64,000 bases of DNA from 66-474 sp035249175 (lineage in GTDB: Bacteria > Pseudomonadota > Gammaproteobacteria > Xanthomonadales > Rhodanobacteraceae): NCBI GenBank assembly GCA_035249175.1, contig DATFGT010000127.1, positions 27,990-91,989 on the forward strand, in the 5' to 3' direction. The translations under genes and the position numbers were made by a program. This document shows, in pieces, positions 9,676 through 23,661 of the stretch (positions within the stretch are counted from its first letter, which is position 1; each line of letters starts with the position of its first letter). The notes beneath the pieces were generated by a model, which had not been told where the DNA came from, made no database searches, and saw only the letters and a program-made list of their open reading frames with translations.

Positions 9676-9676
<1 letters not shown>
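7910..9676 (-). CDS. Hybrid histidine kinase with N-terminal and C-terminal receiver domains
   Basis: 588 residues with the order receiver, coiled coil, HisKA, HATPase, receiver. Receiver 1 ('NVLLVDDNPARL', phospho-Asp in 'VIVLDVNMPGMDG') covers about residues 10-130. A charged coiled coil follows to about 215. The HisKA motif is 'LAHELRNPLAPIQ'. ATPase boxes are 'LLNNACKFSDP', 'IRDTGIGL' and 'GLGIGLTL'. The last receiver carries 'ELMIIDIGMPELNG'. There is no membrane segment, so it is a cytoplasmic relay protein. The ATG at 9676 overlaps the stop of the HAMP-array kinase in a TGATG arrangement, so the two proteins are probably made in fixed ratio and work in one phosphorelay. Confidence 0.87.
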
Positions 9677-15381
<5,705 letters not shown>

Positions 15382-15725
15382 GGTGATCTCCGCAGGGAGA
15401 TGCCGCGGAAGCAGCGGGTGCAGTCACGGGAGTGGGCCCGTCGCCGGGCGCACGTATCGAAAGGGTGTGCTGCCTTCGAGGTGCCGTGCCGCAATCGCGC
15501 CTGCTGCCGAGCAGTGCATAAAAAGCTGCATGATGCTCCGATTCTCCGAGGTTTGCAGGATCCAGCCTCTTTCCATGACCCATGAGCCGAACCCGTCGGC
15601 TCGGCGCGACTTTGCTCCCCGTTCACGGTGCTGTCCGCAGAATCATTGATTGGGGTGATGACCCAGGCGTTCGCCACGGCCATCCAGTTCCATCGCCAGA
15701 ACCCTTGCTCGGAGCAAAGCCCCAG
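15382..15725. other. Intergenic region between divergent poly-HAMP kinase and MscS genes
   Basis: 344 bases that must contain promoters for both flanking genes. Frames extend the MscS reading frame upstream, but the sequence there does not resemble the channel family. No specific regulatory motif was recognised. Confidence 0.5.
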
Positions 15726-16739
15726 ATGGACTCGAAGCAGGAGCAACTGCGACGACAGACCCAGGCGGTCGAAGAACCGGCCTCGCGTTCTTCGTTTGAA
15801 TTTTGGTGGCTCAGCGTCGTGGCACTTGCCTTGGCAGCGGGCGCGTACGTGGCCCTGCGGCTGCATGTATTGCCGGGTGCACCGGAGCGGGCACTCGCTT
15901 TCCTGGAAAGGTTCTCGCTGGGTGTCGGCGCGGCTGCACTGCTCCTCATCCTCTATCGGCTGCTTGACGAACAGTTGTGCAGGATTCCGGACGTCGCGCT
16001 GCGTTACAACGCACGCCGCATCGGCAAGCTGGCCCTCCTTGCGTTGCTTCTGGTGATCGCGCTGACAGTGCTGTTTGCCAACTGGTATGCCGCACTCACT
16101 TCGTTGGGCGTGATCTCGATTGTCCTCGGCTTCTCCCTGCAAACGACACTCGCGAGCTTCATAGGCTGGATCTACATCCTTGTAAAGCGTCCTTACTGGG
16201 TCGGGGATCGCATCACCATCGACGACTCCAGCGGCGATGTCATCGATGTCAGCTATCTCGATACCACCCTCTGGGAAGTCGGAGGGCCGATGATCAACAG
16301 CAAGCATCATCCGAGCGGCCGGCTGATCAAGTTTCCCAATTCACGCGTGCTGACCACCGCCGTGATCAATTCGTCCTGGGCCCTTTTCCCCTATGTGTGG
16401 AACGAGATCACCTTCCAGGTCGCCTACGACAGCGATTTGTCCTTTGTCAGCGAAGTCATGCAGCTCGGGGCCGAGGAAGAAGTGGGCGAATCCATGCGCG
16501 CGGAGATCAGAAAGTATCGCGAACTCCTCGCGCGCACCCCGGTCGATGAAGTGGAAGTTCACGAAAGACCGTCGGTGCACTTCCGCATCAATGCGAATAC
16601 CTGGCTGGATGCGACGGTGAGGTACCTCGTCGATCCCAAGCAGGCCGGCAAAGTGAAGAGTCGCTTGATCGTCAAAATGCTGGAGCGACTGAATGCCGAA
16701 CCCGAACGCGTGAAGTTTCCCAAGGGCGATGCGCGATAG
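15726..16739 (+). CDS. Small-conductance mechanosensitive channel (MscS family)
   Basis: 337 residues. The first half has four hydrophobic segments (around 'WWLSVVALALAAGAYVAL', 'FSLGVGAAALLLILYRLL', 'IGKLALLALLLVIALTVLF' and 'LTSLGVISIVLGFSLQTTL'). The pore-lining helix is followed by the family motif 'PYWVGDRITIDD' and 'IKFPNSRVLTTAVIN'. The C-terminal cytoplasmic domain is typical of MscS. It opens under membrane tension to release solutes during osmotic downshift. The ATG at 15726 was chosen because the preceding in-frame 48 codons do not look like the family; GGAG lies about 10 bases upstream. It is divergent from the osmosensor-like kinase, which may be functionally meaningful. Confidence 0.88.
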   Translation: MDSKQEQLRRQTQAVEEPASRSSFEFWWLSVVALALAAGAYVALRLHVLPGAPERALAFLERFSLGVGAAALLLILYRLLDEQLCRIPDVALRYNARRIGKLALLALLLVIALTVLFANWYAALTSLGVISIVLGFSLQTTLASFIGWIYILVKRPYWVGDRITIDDSSGDVIDVSYLDTTLWEVGGPMINSKHHPSGRLIKFPNSRVLTTAVINSSWALFPYVWNEITFQVAYDSDLSFVSEVMQLGAEEEVGESMRAEIRKYRELLARTPVDEVEVHERPSVHFRINANTWLDATVRYLVDPKQAGKVKSRLIVKMLERLNAEPERVKFPKGDAR

Positions 16740-16802
16740 CCCGATTCCTCGCTGTAGCGAGGTGGCCGCCCGGCATGCACGGAAACGTTGCACCCCCTGC
16801 CG

Positions 16803-16848
16803 TTGCCGCCGTCATTGCGTCGGTGGCTGCGGCAATTGTTTTTGTTTT
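16803..16848 (+). terminator. Possible rho-independent terminator after the MscS gene
   Basis: TTGCCGC at 16803-16809 pairs perfectly with GCGGCAA at 16829-16835 and is followed at once by the T-rich TTGTTTTTGTTTT. The loop is long (19 bases) but contains partial inner pairing. It lies 63 bases after the channel stop codon. Confidence 0.45.
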
Positions 16849-16947
16849 CCGAGTTCGATCCGCCTCGATCGGTTCCTGCCGGCGGTTTCCGCGAAGTTCG
16901 CTGTATCAAGCTCCACTCGACCCTGCGGATCCGGCCAGGAAAGCTGG

Positions 16948-18363
16948 CTACCGGCTGCCGGGCAAACTCCAGATATCCAGCACGCCGCGGGTGGCGTGAT
17001 CGTTGGCATTGCCCTCGGGAAGGATGATCTTGCCCTGCAGCACGATGGGGCTGTTCCAATGGCCCGGACCGGAGGGCAGTGAGGTGACGAGTCTGCCCGA
17101 GGCTGCCTGGTACACGTTCAGTCCCCCTTCGCGCGCGTACACAAACAACAGGCCGCCCGCTTCGAATGGACTGGTGCCGCTGGTGTCGTTTGCCCACGCT
17201 TGCTGGAGCTTGCCACGCTCCAGTCTCCAGGCCGCGGTGCCGCGGTTGTCGGCGGCGAAGATCCAAGTCTGGCCAGCGTGTTTCCATACCGCCGGCTGGG
17301 TGAACAAATCCGTGCCATGTGGGGTGGAAACGACCTGCGACTCGTGGCCTTTGTGGGGAGCGGCGCCGGCGATGGCCTTGCGACTGAGCAGGCGGATCTT
17401 GCCATCCTTGCCGCCTTGGGCGATCAGGTCGTCGTCCAGCAATACCGGTGATGTCGAACCAAGATCCCCGTCCTCCTCATTCAGAGCCGCGGTATCGGCC
17501 GGGGTGTAATTGCCCAGCATCTTCGTGGCACCGGCATCGAGCCAGATGACCGCATCGCCCCAGTCGGTCGCTCCGTTCCAGTCGCCGTTGCCGGTGGCGA
17601 CGAAGATGTCGCCACTGGCGGGATCGATCACCGCGCCCGCTCTTCCCCAGATGGCCGAATCACTCTGCGGGCAGGAGCCAGGCTGCAACAACCCGGCGCG
17701 ATCGCTGCACAGCGAATTCCATACGTGCAGCAGTTTGCCGGAGAGGCCATCGAGAATGGCGACGTGGCCCTGATAGGGAGGTTGGTCGCCGATGTAGCCG
17801 GCCGTCACGGCAATCACGTGGCCCCGAAAGAACTTCAGCGGCGAGTCCATCTTCTCCCGTTGCGGCAGCCGGGTCACGGACGTGCGCCAGACAACGCGGC
17901 CATCGCTGACGGCCAGCTTTTGCACGTAGCCATCGGGCGAAGCGGCATAGATGAATCGCCGCTCGGGATCGGCCACGGGCGTGGCGTTGGTGATCTGGCG
18001 CGTACCCGCCAACTGTCGGTAGCTGTCCGGCGTGTACTCCCACAAGACATCGCCGCTGTCGGCATCGATCGTCAGCGTTTTGCCGTAGGTCGTGGTGACG
18101 AAGATGGCGTCATGGCGCGCCCCGCGGATACTGACGCCCTGCAGGTAAATGGCGCTGGCATCCACGGTGCCATCCAGCTTGACCTGTCGGCGCGTGAGTT
18201 GGCCGACATTGTCCGCCGTGATGCCGGTGGGCATCGGATTTGCGCTGGTGCTTTCCACGTTGCCGCCGAACATCGGCCAGTCTTGCGGAGGCAAGGGTTG
18301 CGCCACTGCCGGAAAGGCCGCGCTGGTGCAAAGCAGGCAGAGAATTGCAAGCCAGTACGTCAT
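16948..18363 (-). CDS. Exported PQQ-binding-like beta-propeller protein
   Basis: 471 residues starting with a signal peptide ('MTYWLAILCLLCTSAAFPAVAQ', likely cut after AVA). 'DWPMFGGNVESTSANP' follows, the usual opening of PQQ-dependent alcohol dehydrogenase-type propellers. Repeats such as 'DADSGDVLWEYTPDS', 'VSDGRVVWRTSV' and 'DPASGDIFVATGNGDW' mark propeller blades. It probably acts in the periplasm. Catalytic residues of a true quinoprotein dehydrogenase cannot be confirmed by eye, so a non-enzymatic propeller remains possible. The ATG at 18363 starts the signal peptide directly; frames extending upstream look non-coding. Confidence 0.82.
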   Translation of the reverse strand: MTYWLAILCLLCTSAAFPAVAQPLPPQDWPMFGGNVESTSANPMPTGITADNVGQLTRRQVKLDGTVDASAIYLQGVSIRGARHDAIFVTTTYGKTLTIDADSGDVLWEYTPDSYRQLAGTRQITNATPVADPERRFIYAASPDGYVQKLAVSDGRVVWRTSVTRLPQREKMDSPLKFFRGHVIAVTAGYIGDQPPYQGHVAILDGLSGKLLHVWNSLCSDRAGLLQPGSCPQSDSAIWGRAGAVIDPASGDIFVATGNGDWNGATDWGDAVIWLDAGATKMLGNYTPADTAALNEEDGDLGSTSPVLLDDDLIAQGGKDGKIRLLSRKAIAGAAPHKGHESQVVSTPHGTDLFTQPAVWKHAGQTWIFAADNRGTAAWRLERGKLQQAWANDTSGTSPFEAGGLLFVYAREGGLNVYQAASGRLVTSLPSGPGHWNSPIVLQGKIILPEGNANDHATRGVLDIWSLPGSR

Positions 18364-18490
18364 CCGAAAAAGTATGCCACCAACGGACGCTCGGTTCCCT
18401 GCCCGGGGGTTCCCCGCTGAACCGAGGTTGCCGGTGGCTGCAAATTGAAACAAGCTCCGGTCATTCGCGTCGATGGACGGCGGGTGCGCT

Positions 18491-18907
18491 TCATGGGTCG
18501 GCGGTTTCGATCGTGATTTCCGCGCGCGTCATCAGCTTGTGGATCGGACAGGCGGCGACTGCGCGCCTGAGTGCGTCGCGCTGGGCGTCCGTGAGCGGGC
18601 CCTGGAAATCGAGATGCACGCGCAAGTGATATTGACCTTGCCGCTCCGCATGATCATCCCGCTCGACGCGCGTGGCCACGCGTTCCAGTGGAATGTCGTG
18701 GCGTTTGGCGTACCACATGGCGGTCAATGCCTTGCACGATGCCAACGCGGCGTCGAAGTAATCGTGCGGGCTCGGCGCTGAATCCGCGCTGCCTGCTTCG
18801 GGCCCGACGTCGGCACGGAATGTGTGCGCCCGCGTACGCAATTCCTGCGGGTAGGCACCCACGTCGAGGGTGGTGCAGTCCACGGTATTGCTGAAAGTGT
18901 CGACCAT
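18491..18907 (-). CDS. OsmC-family protein
   Basis: 138 residues of the OsmC/Ohr fold. The two reactive cysteines of the family are visible: one in 'DAALASCKALTAMWYAKRH' near residue 58 and one in 'AACPIHKLMTRAEI' near residue 120. Such proteins are cytoplasmic thiol-dependent peroxidases that reduce organic hydroperoxides. A good GGGAG lies about 6 bases before the ATG. It is 36 bases downstream of the pirin gene on the same strand, so the two probably form an operon. Confidence 0.88.
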   Translation of the reverse strand: MVDTFSNTVDCTTLDVGAYPQELRTRAHTFRADVGPEAGSADSAPSPHDYFDAALASCKALTAMWYAKRHDIPLERVATRVERDDHAERQGQYHLRVHLDFQGPLTDAQRDALRRAVAACPIHKLMTRAEITIETADP

Positions 18908-18943
18908 GGGATCTCCCGTTGTGAAGTGGCCAGCCGAACGACT

Positions 18944-19858
18944 TCAATCGACCTGGTGCGGCGCCAGGAATGTGCCGCGATCGAGCTGATTGAACGCCTC
19001 GCGTAGTTCCTCCTGGGTGTTCATCACGATCGGACCGTACCACGCAACCGGCTCGCGCAGCGGCCTGCCGGCCACCAGCAGGAAGCGCATGCCCTCGTCG
19101 CCGGCCTCGACTTCGATGGCGTCGCCATCGCCGAACACGACGAGTGTGCGGTCGCCCTCATCCGCCGGCGGGTTTATGTCGAGCCACTGGGTGCTTTGCG
19201 TCGGCACCGAGAGCGGCTTCGCGACATTGCAGAACTTGCCTTGACCGGAAAAGACGTAGGCGAACACGTGATGGTCCGCAGGCACGGGCAGCGTCACCCG
19301 GCGGCCGGGCGCTATGGACACATCGAGATACAGCGGGTCCGCGGCTACGCCATCGACGCGCCCGCGGATGCCGCGAAAACTGCCGCACACGACCCGAACC
19401 TCGCAATCCTCATCGGCGACGACGGGGATGTCGGCGGCTTTCACTTCCTGATAGCGCGGTGGCGTCATCTTGAGCGCGGCCGGCAAGTTGGCCCACAACT
19501 GGAATCCATACATCTGTCCAGCCGCGTTGCCCTTCGGCATTTCCTGATGGATGATCCCGCTTCCCGCAGTCATCCATTGGACGTCGCCGGCGCCGATGAT
19601 GCCGCGGTGTCCGAGGCTGTCGCCGTGCTCCACGGTGCCCGCGAGCACATAGGTGATGGTCTCCATGCCGCGATGGGGGTGCCATGGAAATCCGGCGAGG
19701 TAATCGGACGGAACGTCGCTGCGAAAGTCGTCCAGCAGCAGGAACGGATCGACTGCAGGATCGGCTCCGGGGAATCCGATCGCTCGATGGAGGTGGACGC
19801 CTGCGCCTTCGCGCGTGGGCCGCGACTGTGACAGCCGCCTGATGGGTCGAAGGTTCAT
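18944..19858 (-). CDS. Pirin-family bicupin protein (first of a divergent pair)
   Basis: 304 residues. The N-terminal cupin carries the metal-binding pattern 'FPWHPHRGMETITYVLAG' with 'EHGDSLGHRG' and 'GSGIIHQEMPKG', as in pirins with quercetin 2,3-dioxygenase activity. The C-terminal cupin ('VFAYVFSGQGKFCNV') lacks the metal ligands, as usual. The physiological substrate is unknown. The ATG at 19858 matches the family N-terminus and follows GGGAAACG. The 19-bp perfect palindrome at 19872-19890 lies immediately upstream, and a second pirin is transcribed in the opposite direction from 20041. Confidence 0.9.
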   Translation of the reverse strand: MNLRPIRRLSQSRPTREGAGVHLHRAIGFPGADPAVDPFLLLDDFRSDVPSDYLAGFPWHPHRGMETITYVLAGTVEHGDSLGHRGIIGAGDVQWMTAGSGIIHQEMPKGNAAGQMYGFQLWANLPAALKMTPPRYQEVKAADIPVVADEDCEVRVVCGSFRGIRGRVDGVAADPLYLDVSIAPGRRVTLPVPADHHVFAYVFSGQGKFCNVAKPLSVPTQSTQWLDINPPADEGDRTLVVFGDGDAIEVEAGDEGMRFLLVAGRPLREPVAWYGPIVMNTQEELREAFNQLDRGTFLAPHQVD

Positions 19859-19871
19859 GTTCGTTTCCCGT

Positions 19872-19890
19872 ATTCCATCATTGATGGAAT
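19872..19890. promoter_or_regulatory. 19-bp perfect palindrome between divergent pirin genes (operator-like)
   Basis: ATTCCATCA-T-TGATGGAAT is a perfect inverted repeat of two 9-base arms around one base. It ends 14 bases upstream of the start codon of the 18944-19858 pirin and lies within the 182-base space shared with the divergent pirin. Position and symmetry suggest a dimeric regulator's operator; which protein binds is unknown. Confidence 0.6.
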
Positions 19891-20040
19891 CCCGATTATC
19901 GCGCCTGCGGTGAGTGCCGGCGAAGCCGAAGCCAGGTTGAAACCTCGAGCTCGAATGCTGAACCGGGCGAGAAACGAAGCCGGCGCCACGCCGCGCTAAA
20001 GTGACCCGGATGGACATTGCCAAGTCGTGGGAGAACCGCC

Positions 20041-20988
20041 ATGAGCAACCTGCTCCCCAATGAGGAATCCGAACGCTGCGAATCCTGTCCGGATGCACGG
20101 CCGGAAATACTGAGCTACCCCGCGCGTCTTGCAGATCTCGGTGCCGGACTCACCGTGTCACGCTCGCTGCCGGTGCGCCAGCACCGGCTGGTGGGACCAT
20201 GGTGTTTCCTCGACCACTACGGTCCGATGGAGTTTGCGGAGCGCAAGGCCATGGACGTTGCGCCGCACCCGCACATCGGCCTGCAGACCGTGTCGTGGCT
20301 GTTCGCGGGCGAAGCGCTGCACAACGACAGCCTCGGTTTCCAGGGCACCGTGCGTCCGGGCGAATTGAACCTGATGACGGCCGGCAAGGGCATCGCGCAT
20401 TCCGAGGAAACGCCGCCCGAGAACTCGGGCCGGCTGCACGGCCTGCAACTGTGGGTGGCGTTGCCGGAAGCGGAGCGCCACCGTGAACCGGGGTTCGATC
20501 ACTACACCGACCTGCCGGTGCTGGAACCGGGCGGCGGGCGGGCGCAGGTGTTCATGGGTGAACTGAATGGCACCGCGAGCGGAACCCGCGCCTACTCGCC
20601 CCTCGTCGGCGCGGACCTGCATGTCGGCGGCAACAGCACGTTGCGCCTGGCCCTCGACCCCGAATGGGAACATGCGCTCGTCATCATCGATGGCGACGTT
20701 TCGCTGGATGGCACACGGCTCGCGCCGGACGCGCTGCACTACCTCGGTACCCGTCGCAGCGGTCTTGAACTCGTCAGCAAGAACTCGGCGCACGCGGTGT
20801 TGATTGGTGGCGCGCCGTTCGGCGAATCGATCGTGATGTGGTGGAATTTCGTTGCCCGCACTGCCGACGAGATAAGCGCGGCGCGCGAAGACTGGGAGCA
20901 ACATCGCCGTTTCGGCGACGTGAAGGCCTATCGCGGCCGGCGTTTGCCGGCGCCGCCTCTCGCCGGTCGACCCGTCGCAAGCCGCTGA
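20041..20988 (+). CDS. Pirin-family bicupin protein (second of a divergent pair)
   Basis: 315 residues and clearly different from the neighbouring pirin. The N-terminal cupin has 'VAPHPHIGLQTVSWLFAG', 'LHNDSLGFQG' and 'GKGIAHSEETPP', which supply the His/Glu metal ligands. The C-terminal cupin is degenerate. The sequence ends in an Arg/Pro-rich tail. The ATG follows GGGAGAA by 5 bases. It probably shares the regulatory region at 19859-20040 with the other pirin. Substrate unknown. Confidence 0.9.
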   Translation: MSNLLPNEESERCESCPDARPEILSYPARLADLGAGLTVSRSLPVRQHRLVGPWCFLDHYGPMEFAERKAMDVAPHPHIGLQTVSWLFAGEALHNDSLGFQGTVRPGELNLMTAGKGIAHSEETPPENSGRLHGLQLWVALPEAERHREPGFDHYTDLPVLEPGGGRAQVFMGELNGTASGTRAYSPLVGADLHVGGNSTLRLALDPEWEHALVIIDGDVSLDGTRLAPDALHYLGTRRSGLELVSKNSAHAVLIGGAPFGESIVMWWNFVARTADEISAAREDWEQHRRFGDVKAYRGRRLPAPPLAGRPVASR

Positions 20989-21231
20989 TGGGTTTGCTGC
21001 CGTGTGCGCGGTGTTCGCCGGCACGCGTCAACAGGCAACGGTTTTCGCCGCACCACTGCAATGCTTGGCCCTTGCCGTGATCTTCCCGTGGGCGTTCAGT
21101 CGTACGGTTCGGCCTGATCATCCGGCTGATCACGATCAAGCACCCTCGGTGCACTGGCCATTGCTCGCGGTCGGCTCCGTTGCTGTACCCTGACCTTCAC
21201 GTGATCGCATGAGTCGTCAGAGGACGTTGTC

Positions 21232-21657
21232 ATGGCTGTCATCGTTGAACGGACACGGTGGGTGCTTCATCCCCTCAACGCGGTCCTGTTGGCCGGAACA
21301 CTTGCGTTGTTCCTCGGCGCGCTGCTGAGCGACATCGCCTACTTCCGCAGCTACGAGATCCAGTGGAACAATTTCTCGTCGTGGCTGCTTGCCGGCGCCC
21401 TCGTGGTCGGCGCGTTGGCGTTTCTTGCAGCCGTCGTGGATCTGTTCCGCGACCGCTGGCGTGTGTGGCCCGTGCTGGTCTATGGCTTATTGGTGTTGGC
21501 GACCTGGATACTGGGCTTCATCGACGAACTGGTGCATGCCAGGGACGCGTGGGCGAGCATGCCGGCCGGCCTGGTGCTGTCGGTGATCGTGGTGGCGCTC
21601 GCCTGTGCGGCGCTGTGGATCGCCTTCGCCGGAATCCGCGTGGGAGAGGCGCCATGA
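21232..21657 (+). CDS. DUF2231-type integral membrane protein
   Basis: 141 residues with four hydrophobic helices: 'HPLNAVLLAGTLALFLGALL', the segment around 'SSWLLAGALVVGALAFLAAV', 'VWPVLVYGLLVLATWILGF', and 'GLVLSVIVVALACAALWIAF'. This is the layout of DUF2231 proteins, whose biochemical role is unknown. The stop overlaps the ATG of the sorbosone-dehydrogenase-like lipoprotein gene by 4 bases (ATGA), so the two are coupled. It may anchor or pass electrons from that protein (inference). Confidence 0.78.
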   Translation: MAVIVERTRWVLHPLNAVLLAGTLALFLGALLSDIAYFRSYEIQWNNFSSWLLAGALVVGALAFLAAVVDLFRDRWRVWPVLVYGLLVLATWILGFIDELVHARDAWASMPAGLVLSVIVVALACAALWIAFAGIRVGEAP

Positions 21658-23024
21658 ATCGCCTGAACCTGTCGGCAACCCTCGCACTCGCAATCTTGCT
21701 CGCCGGTTGCAGCGGCGGCGATGGGACGCCGGAGCAGTACGGCGCCAATCCGCATCTGCCCGCCCCGCAGCGCGGTCTTTTGCCCAACATGACGATCGCC
21801 AAGCCGGCCCAATGGGGTGAGCGGCTGCCGACGGTGCCGCAGGGCTACACCATCAAGGCGATCGCGACCGACCTTCGCATTCCGCGCCAGACCCTGGTAT
21901 TGCCCAACGGCGATATCCTGGTGGCCGAAGGCCGCGGCGGCGCCGAATCGAAGCTGAAGCCGAAGGACGTGATCGCCGGCTATATCAAGGCCAAGGGCAC
22001 GAGCCCGGTCAAGGGCGGCAATCGCCTGACGCTGCTGCGCGATGCGGATGGCGATGGCACCTACGAGCTGAAGACCGTGTTTGCGGAGGGTCTCAACGCG
22101 CCCTACGGGCTCGCGCTGGTCGGCGATACGCTCTACGTCGCTGATCAGGATGCACTGGTGAAGTTCCACTATGCCGTCGGCCAGACCCATGCGGACGGCC
22201 CGCCCGTCAAAGTCACCGACCTGCCGTCGCGGATCAATCACCACTGGACCAAGGCGCTCGCCGCCAGCCCGGACGGACATTACCTGTACGTGGGCATCGG
22301 TTCGAACAGCAACATCACCGAGCGCGGCCTCGACGTCGAGTTCGAGCGCGCGCGGGTGTGGCAGATCGACCCGCAGACCGGCATGCACCGCGCCTATGCG
22401 ACCGGTCTGCGCAATCCCACCGCACTCGCGATCCAGCCCGGCACCGGCGCGTTGTGGGCGGTGGTGAACGAGCGCGATGAAATCGGCCCCGACCTGGTGC
22501 CTGATTACCTCACGTCGGTGCGCGAAGGCGGGTTCTACGGCTGGCCCTGGAGCTACTGGGGCCAGCACGTGGACAAGCGCGCGCAGCCGCAGAACCCGGA
22601 AAAGGTCGCGTCGGCCATCGTTCCCGACTACGGCCTGGGTTCACACGTGGCCGCGCTCGGCGTCGCGTTCTCGTCGTCCGCGATGGGTGCGAAGTTCGCG
22701 GATGGCGTATTCATCGGCGAGCACGGCAGTTGGAATCGCGCCAACCCTGTCGGCTACAAGGTGGTGTTCGTGCCGTTCCGCGACGGCCATCCCGCCGGCA
22801 ATCCGGTCGACTTCGTCACCGGCTTTCGCGGTGACGATGGACTGACGCGCGGCCGACCGGTCGGCGTGACCGTCGATCCGCGCGGCGCGCTGATCGTCGC
22901 CGACGACCTGTCGAATACGGTGTGGCGCGTGACGCCCAGTGTGCCGTCTGGCGCTGCGAAGCCGGTAGCACCAAGCAAGGTCGGAGTGCCGTCAGCTGGC
23001 TCTGCGGGCAAAACGGAAATGTAG
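21654..23024 (+). CDS. Sorbosone dehydrogenase-like / PQQ-type sugar dehydrogenase lipoprotein
   Basis: 456 residues. The N-terminus is a lipoprotein signal, with a lipobox 'LLAGCSGG' and Cys at about residue 19. The rest is a six-bladed propeller of the soluble glucose/sorbosone dehydrogenase family: 'TLVLPNGDILVAEGRGG', 'LNAPYGLALVGDTLYVAD', 'INHHWTKALAASPDGHYLY', 'YATGLRNPTALAIQP', 'GFYGWPWSYWG' and 'GEHGSWNRANPVGYKVV'. It is expected to oxidise sugars or related compounds in the periplasm while tethered to a membrane. It is the second gene of a two-gene unit and is convergent with the DksA-like gene, only 13 bases apart. Confidence 0.87.
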   Translation: MNRLNLSATLALAILLAGCSGGDGTPEQYGANPHLPAPQRGLLPNMTIAKPAQWGERLPTVPQGYTIKAIATDLRIPRQTLVLPNGDILVAEGRGGAESKLKPKDVIAGYIKAKGTSPVKGGNRLTLLRDADGDGTYELKTVFAEGLNAPYGLALVGDTLYVADQDALVKFHYAVGQTHADGPPVKVTDLPSRINHHWTKALAASPDGHYLYVGIGSNSNITERGLDVEFERARVWQIDPQTGMHRAYATGLRNPTALAIQPGTGALWAVVNERDEIGPDLVPDYLTSVREGGFYGWPWSYWGQHVDKRAQPQNPEKVASAIVPDYGLGSHVAALGVAFSSSAMGAKFADGVFIGEHGSWNRANPVGYKVVFVPFRDGHPAGNPVDFVTGFRGDDGLTRGRPVGVTVDPRGALIVADDLSNTVWRVTPSVPSGAAKPVAPSKVGVPSAGSAGKTEM

Positions 23025-23037
23025 CGCCGGATCGATG

Positions 23038-23424
23038 CTACCCGCCGGCTTCCTGCTTGCGTTCTTCGCGGGTGGTCACGATCGACTCGGGAGTTGCTTC
23101 GAGCCTCGCCTGCGGTATCGGATCGCCGCTCACGTCCGACAGACCGTAAGTGCCTTCCTCGATCTTCTGCAGCGCGCGCTCGATCCGGTGCAGCCGGTGG
23201 TCGTCGACGTCATGCAGCGCCTGATTGACCTCGTGCCGCGCCATGTCTTGTGCGGCCTCCTCGAATTCGCTGGCTTCGTTCCCGCGTTCTTCCTGAAATC
23301 TCCGCTCCCGTCGGACCGCATGGGCCTCGCCGCCGAGCAACTGGTTACGCAATGTCTCCAAGCGCACACGCTGCCGTTCGACAAATTCGTCGCTCAAACC
23401 TGCATTGCGATTCGACACATTCAT
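23038..23424 (-). CDS. DksA/TraR-family protein lacking the zinc-finger cysteines
   Basis: 128 residues. The N-terminal half is a charged coiled coil ('QRVRLETLRNQLLGGEAHAV' and onwards), and the acidic tip residues of DksA ('DMARHEVNQALHDVDD') have a recognisable counterpart. The C-terminal part aligns with the DksA/TraR zinc finger ('GTYGLSDVSGDPIPQARLEA'), but all four zinc-binding cysteines are replaced; the positions read Ser, Ser, Thr and Glu. It may still enter the RNA polymerase secondary channel and modulate transcription, independently of zinc. Start ATG 23424 was chosen over the upstream TTG. Confidence 0.8.
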   Translation of the reverse strand: MNVSNRNAGLSDEFVERQRVRLETLRNQLLGGEAHAVRRERRFQEERGNEASEFEEAAQDMARHEVNQALHDVDDHRLHRIERALQKIEEGTYGLSDVSGDPIPQARLEATPESIVTTREERKQEAGG

Positions 23425-23582
23425 GTGCAAGCCCTATCAGTGCCGTTTCGGCGCGGGCGATTCGAACTAAAACCAACGCTGCGCTGGCCTCATCAATTCA
23501 TCCAAGCATATTGCCGGATCCGTGAAGTCCGCGTCGTTCCTCACAAGTTCGACTCCGAGGGCGAAATACCACCCGGGCGTCA

Positions 23583-23604
23583 TCACGCAGCCTTGACTGC
23601 GTGA
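23583..23604. promoter_or_regulatory. Inverted repeat upstream of the MFS exporter gene
   Basis: TCACGCAG and CTGCGTGA are perfect 8-base arms separated by 6 bases, 58 bases upstream of the exporter start codon. The spacing fits an operator for a MarR- or TetR-like regulator, but a hairpin role cannot be excluded. Confidence 0.5.
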
Positions 23605-23661
23605 GCGCTCAAATCCGGTCCGGCGCTGGATAGCCTGTCGGAATGAGGCGAGGACGCTCAC

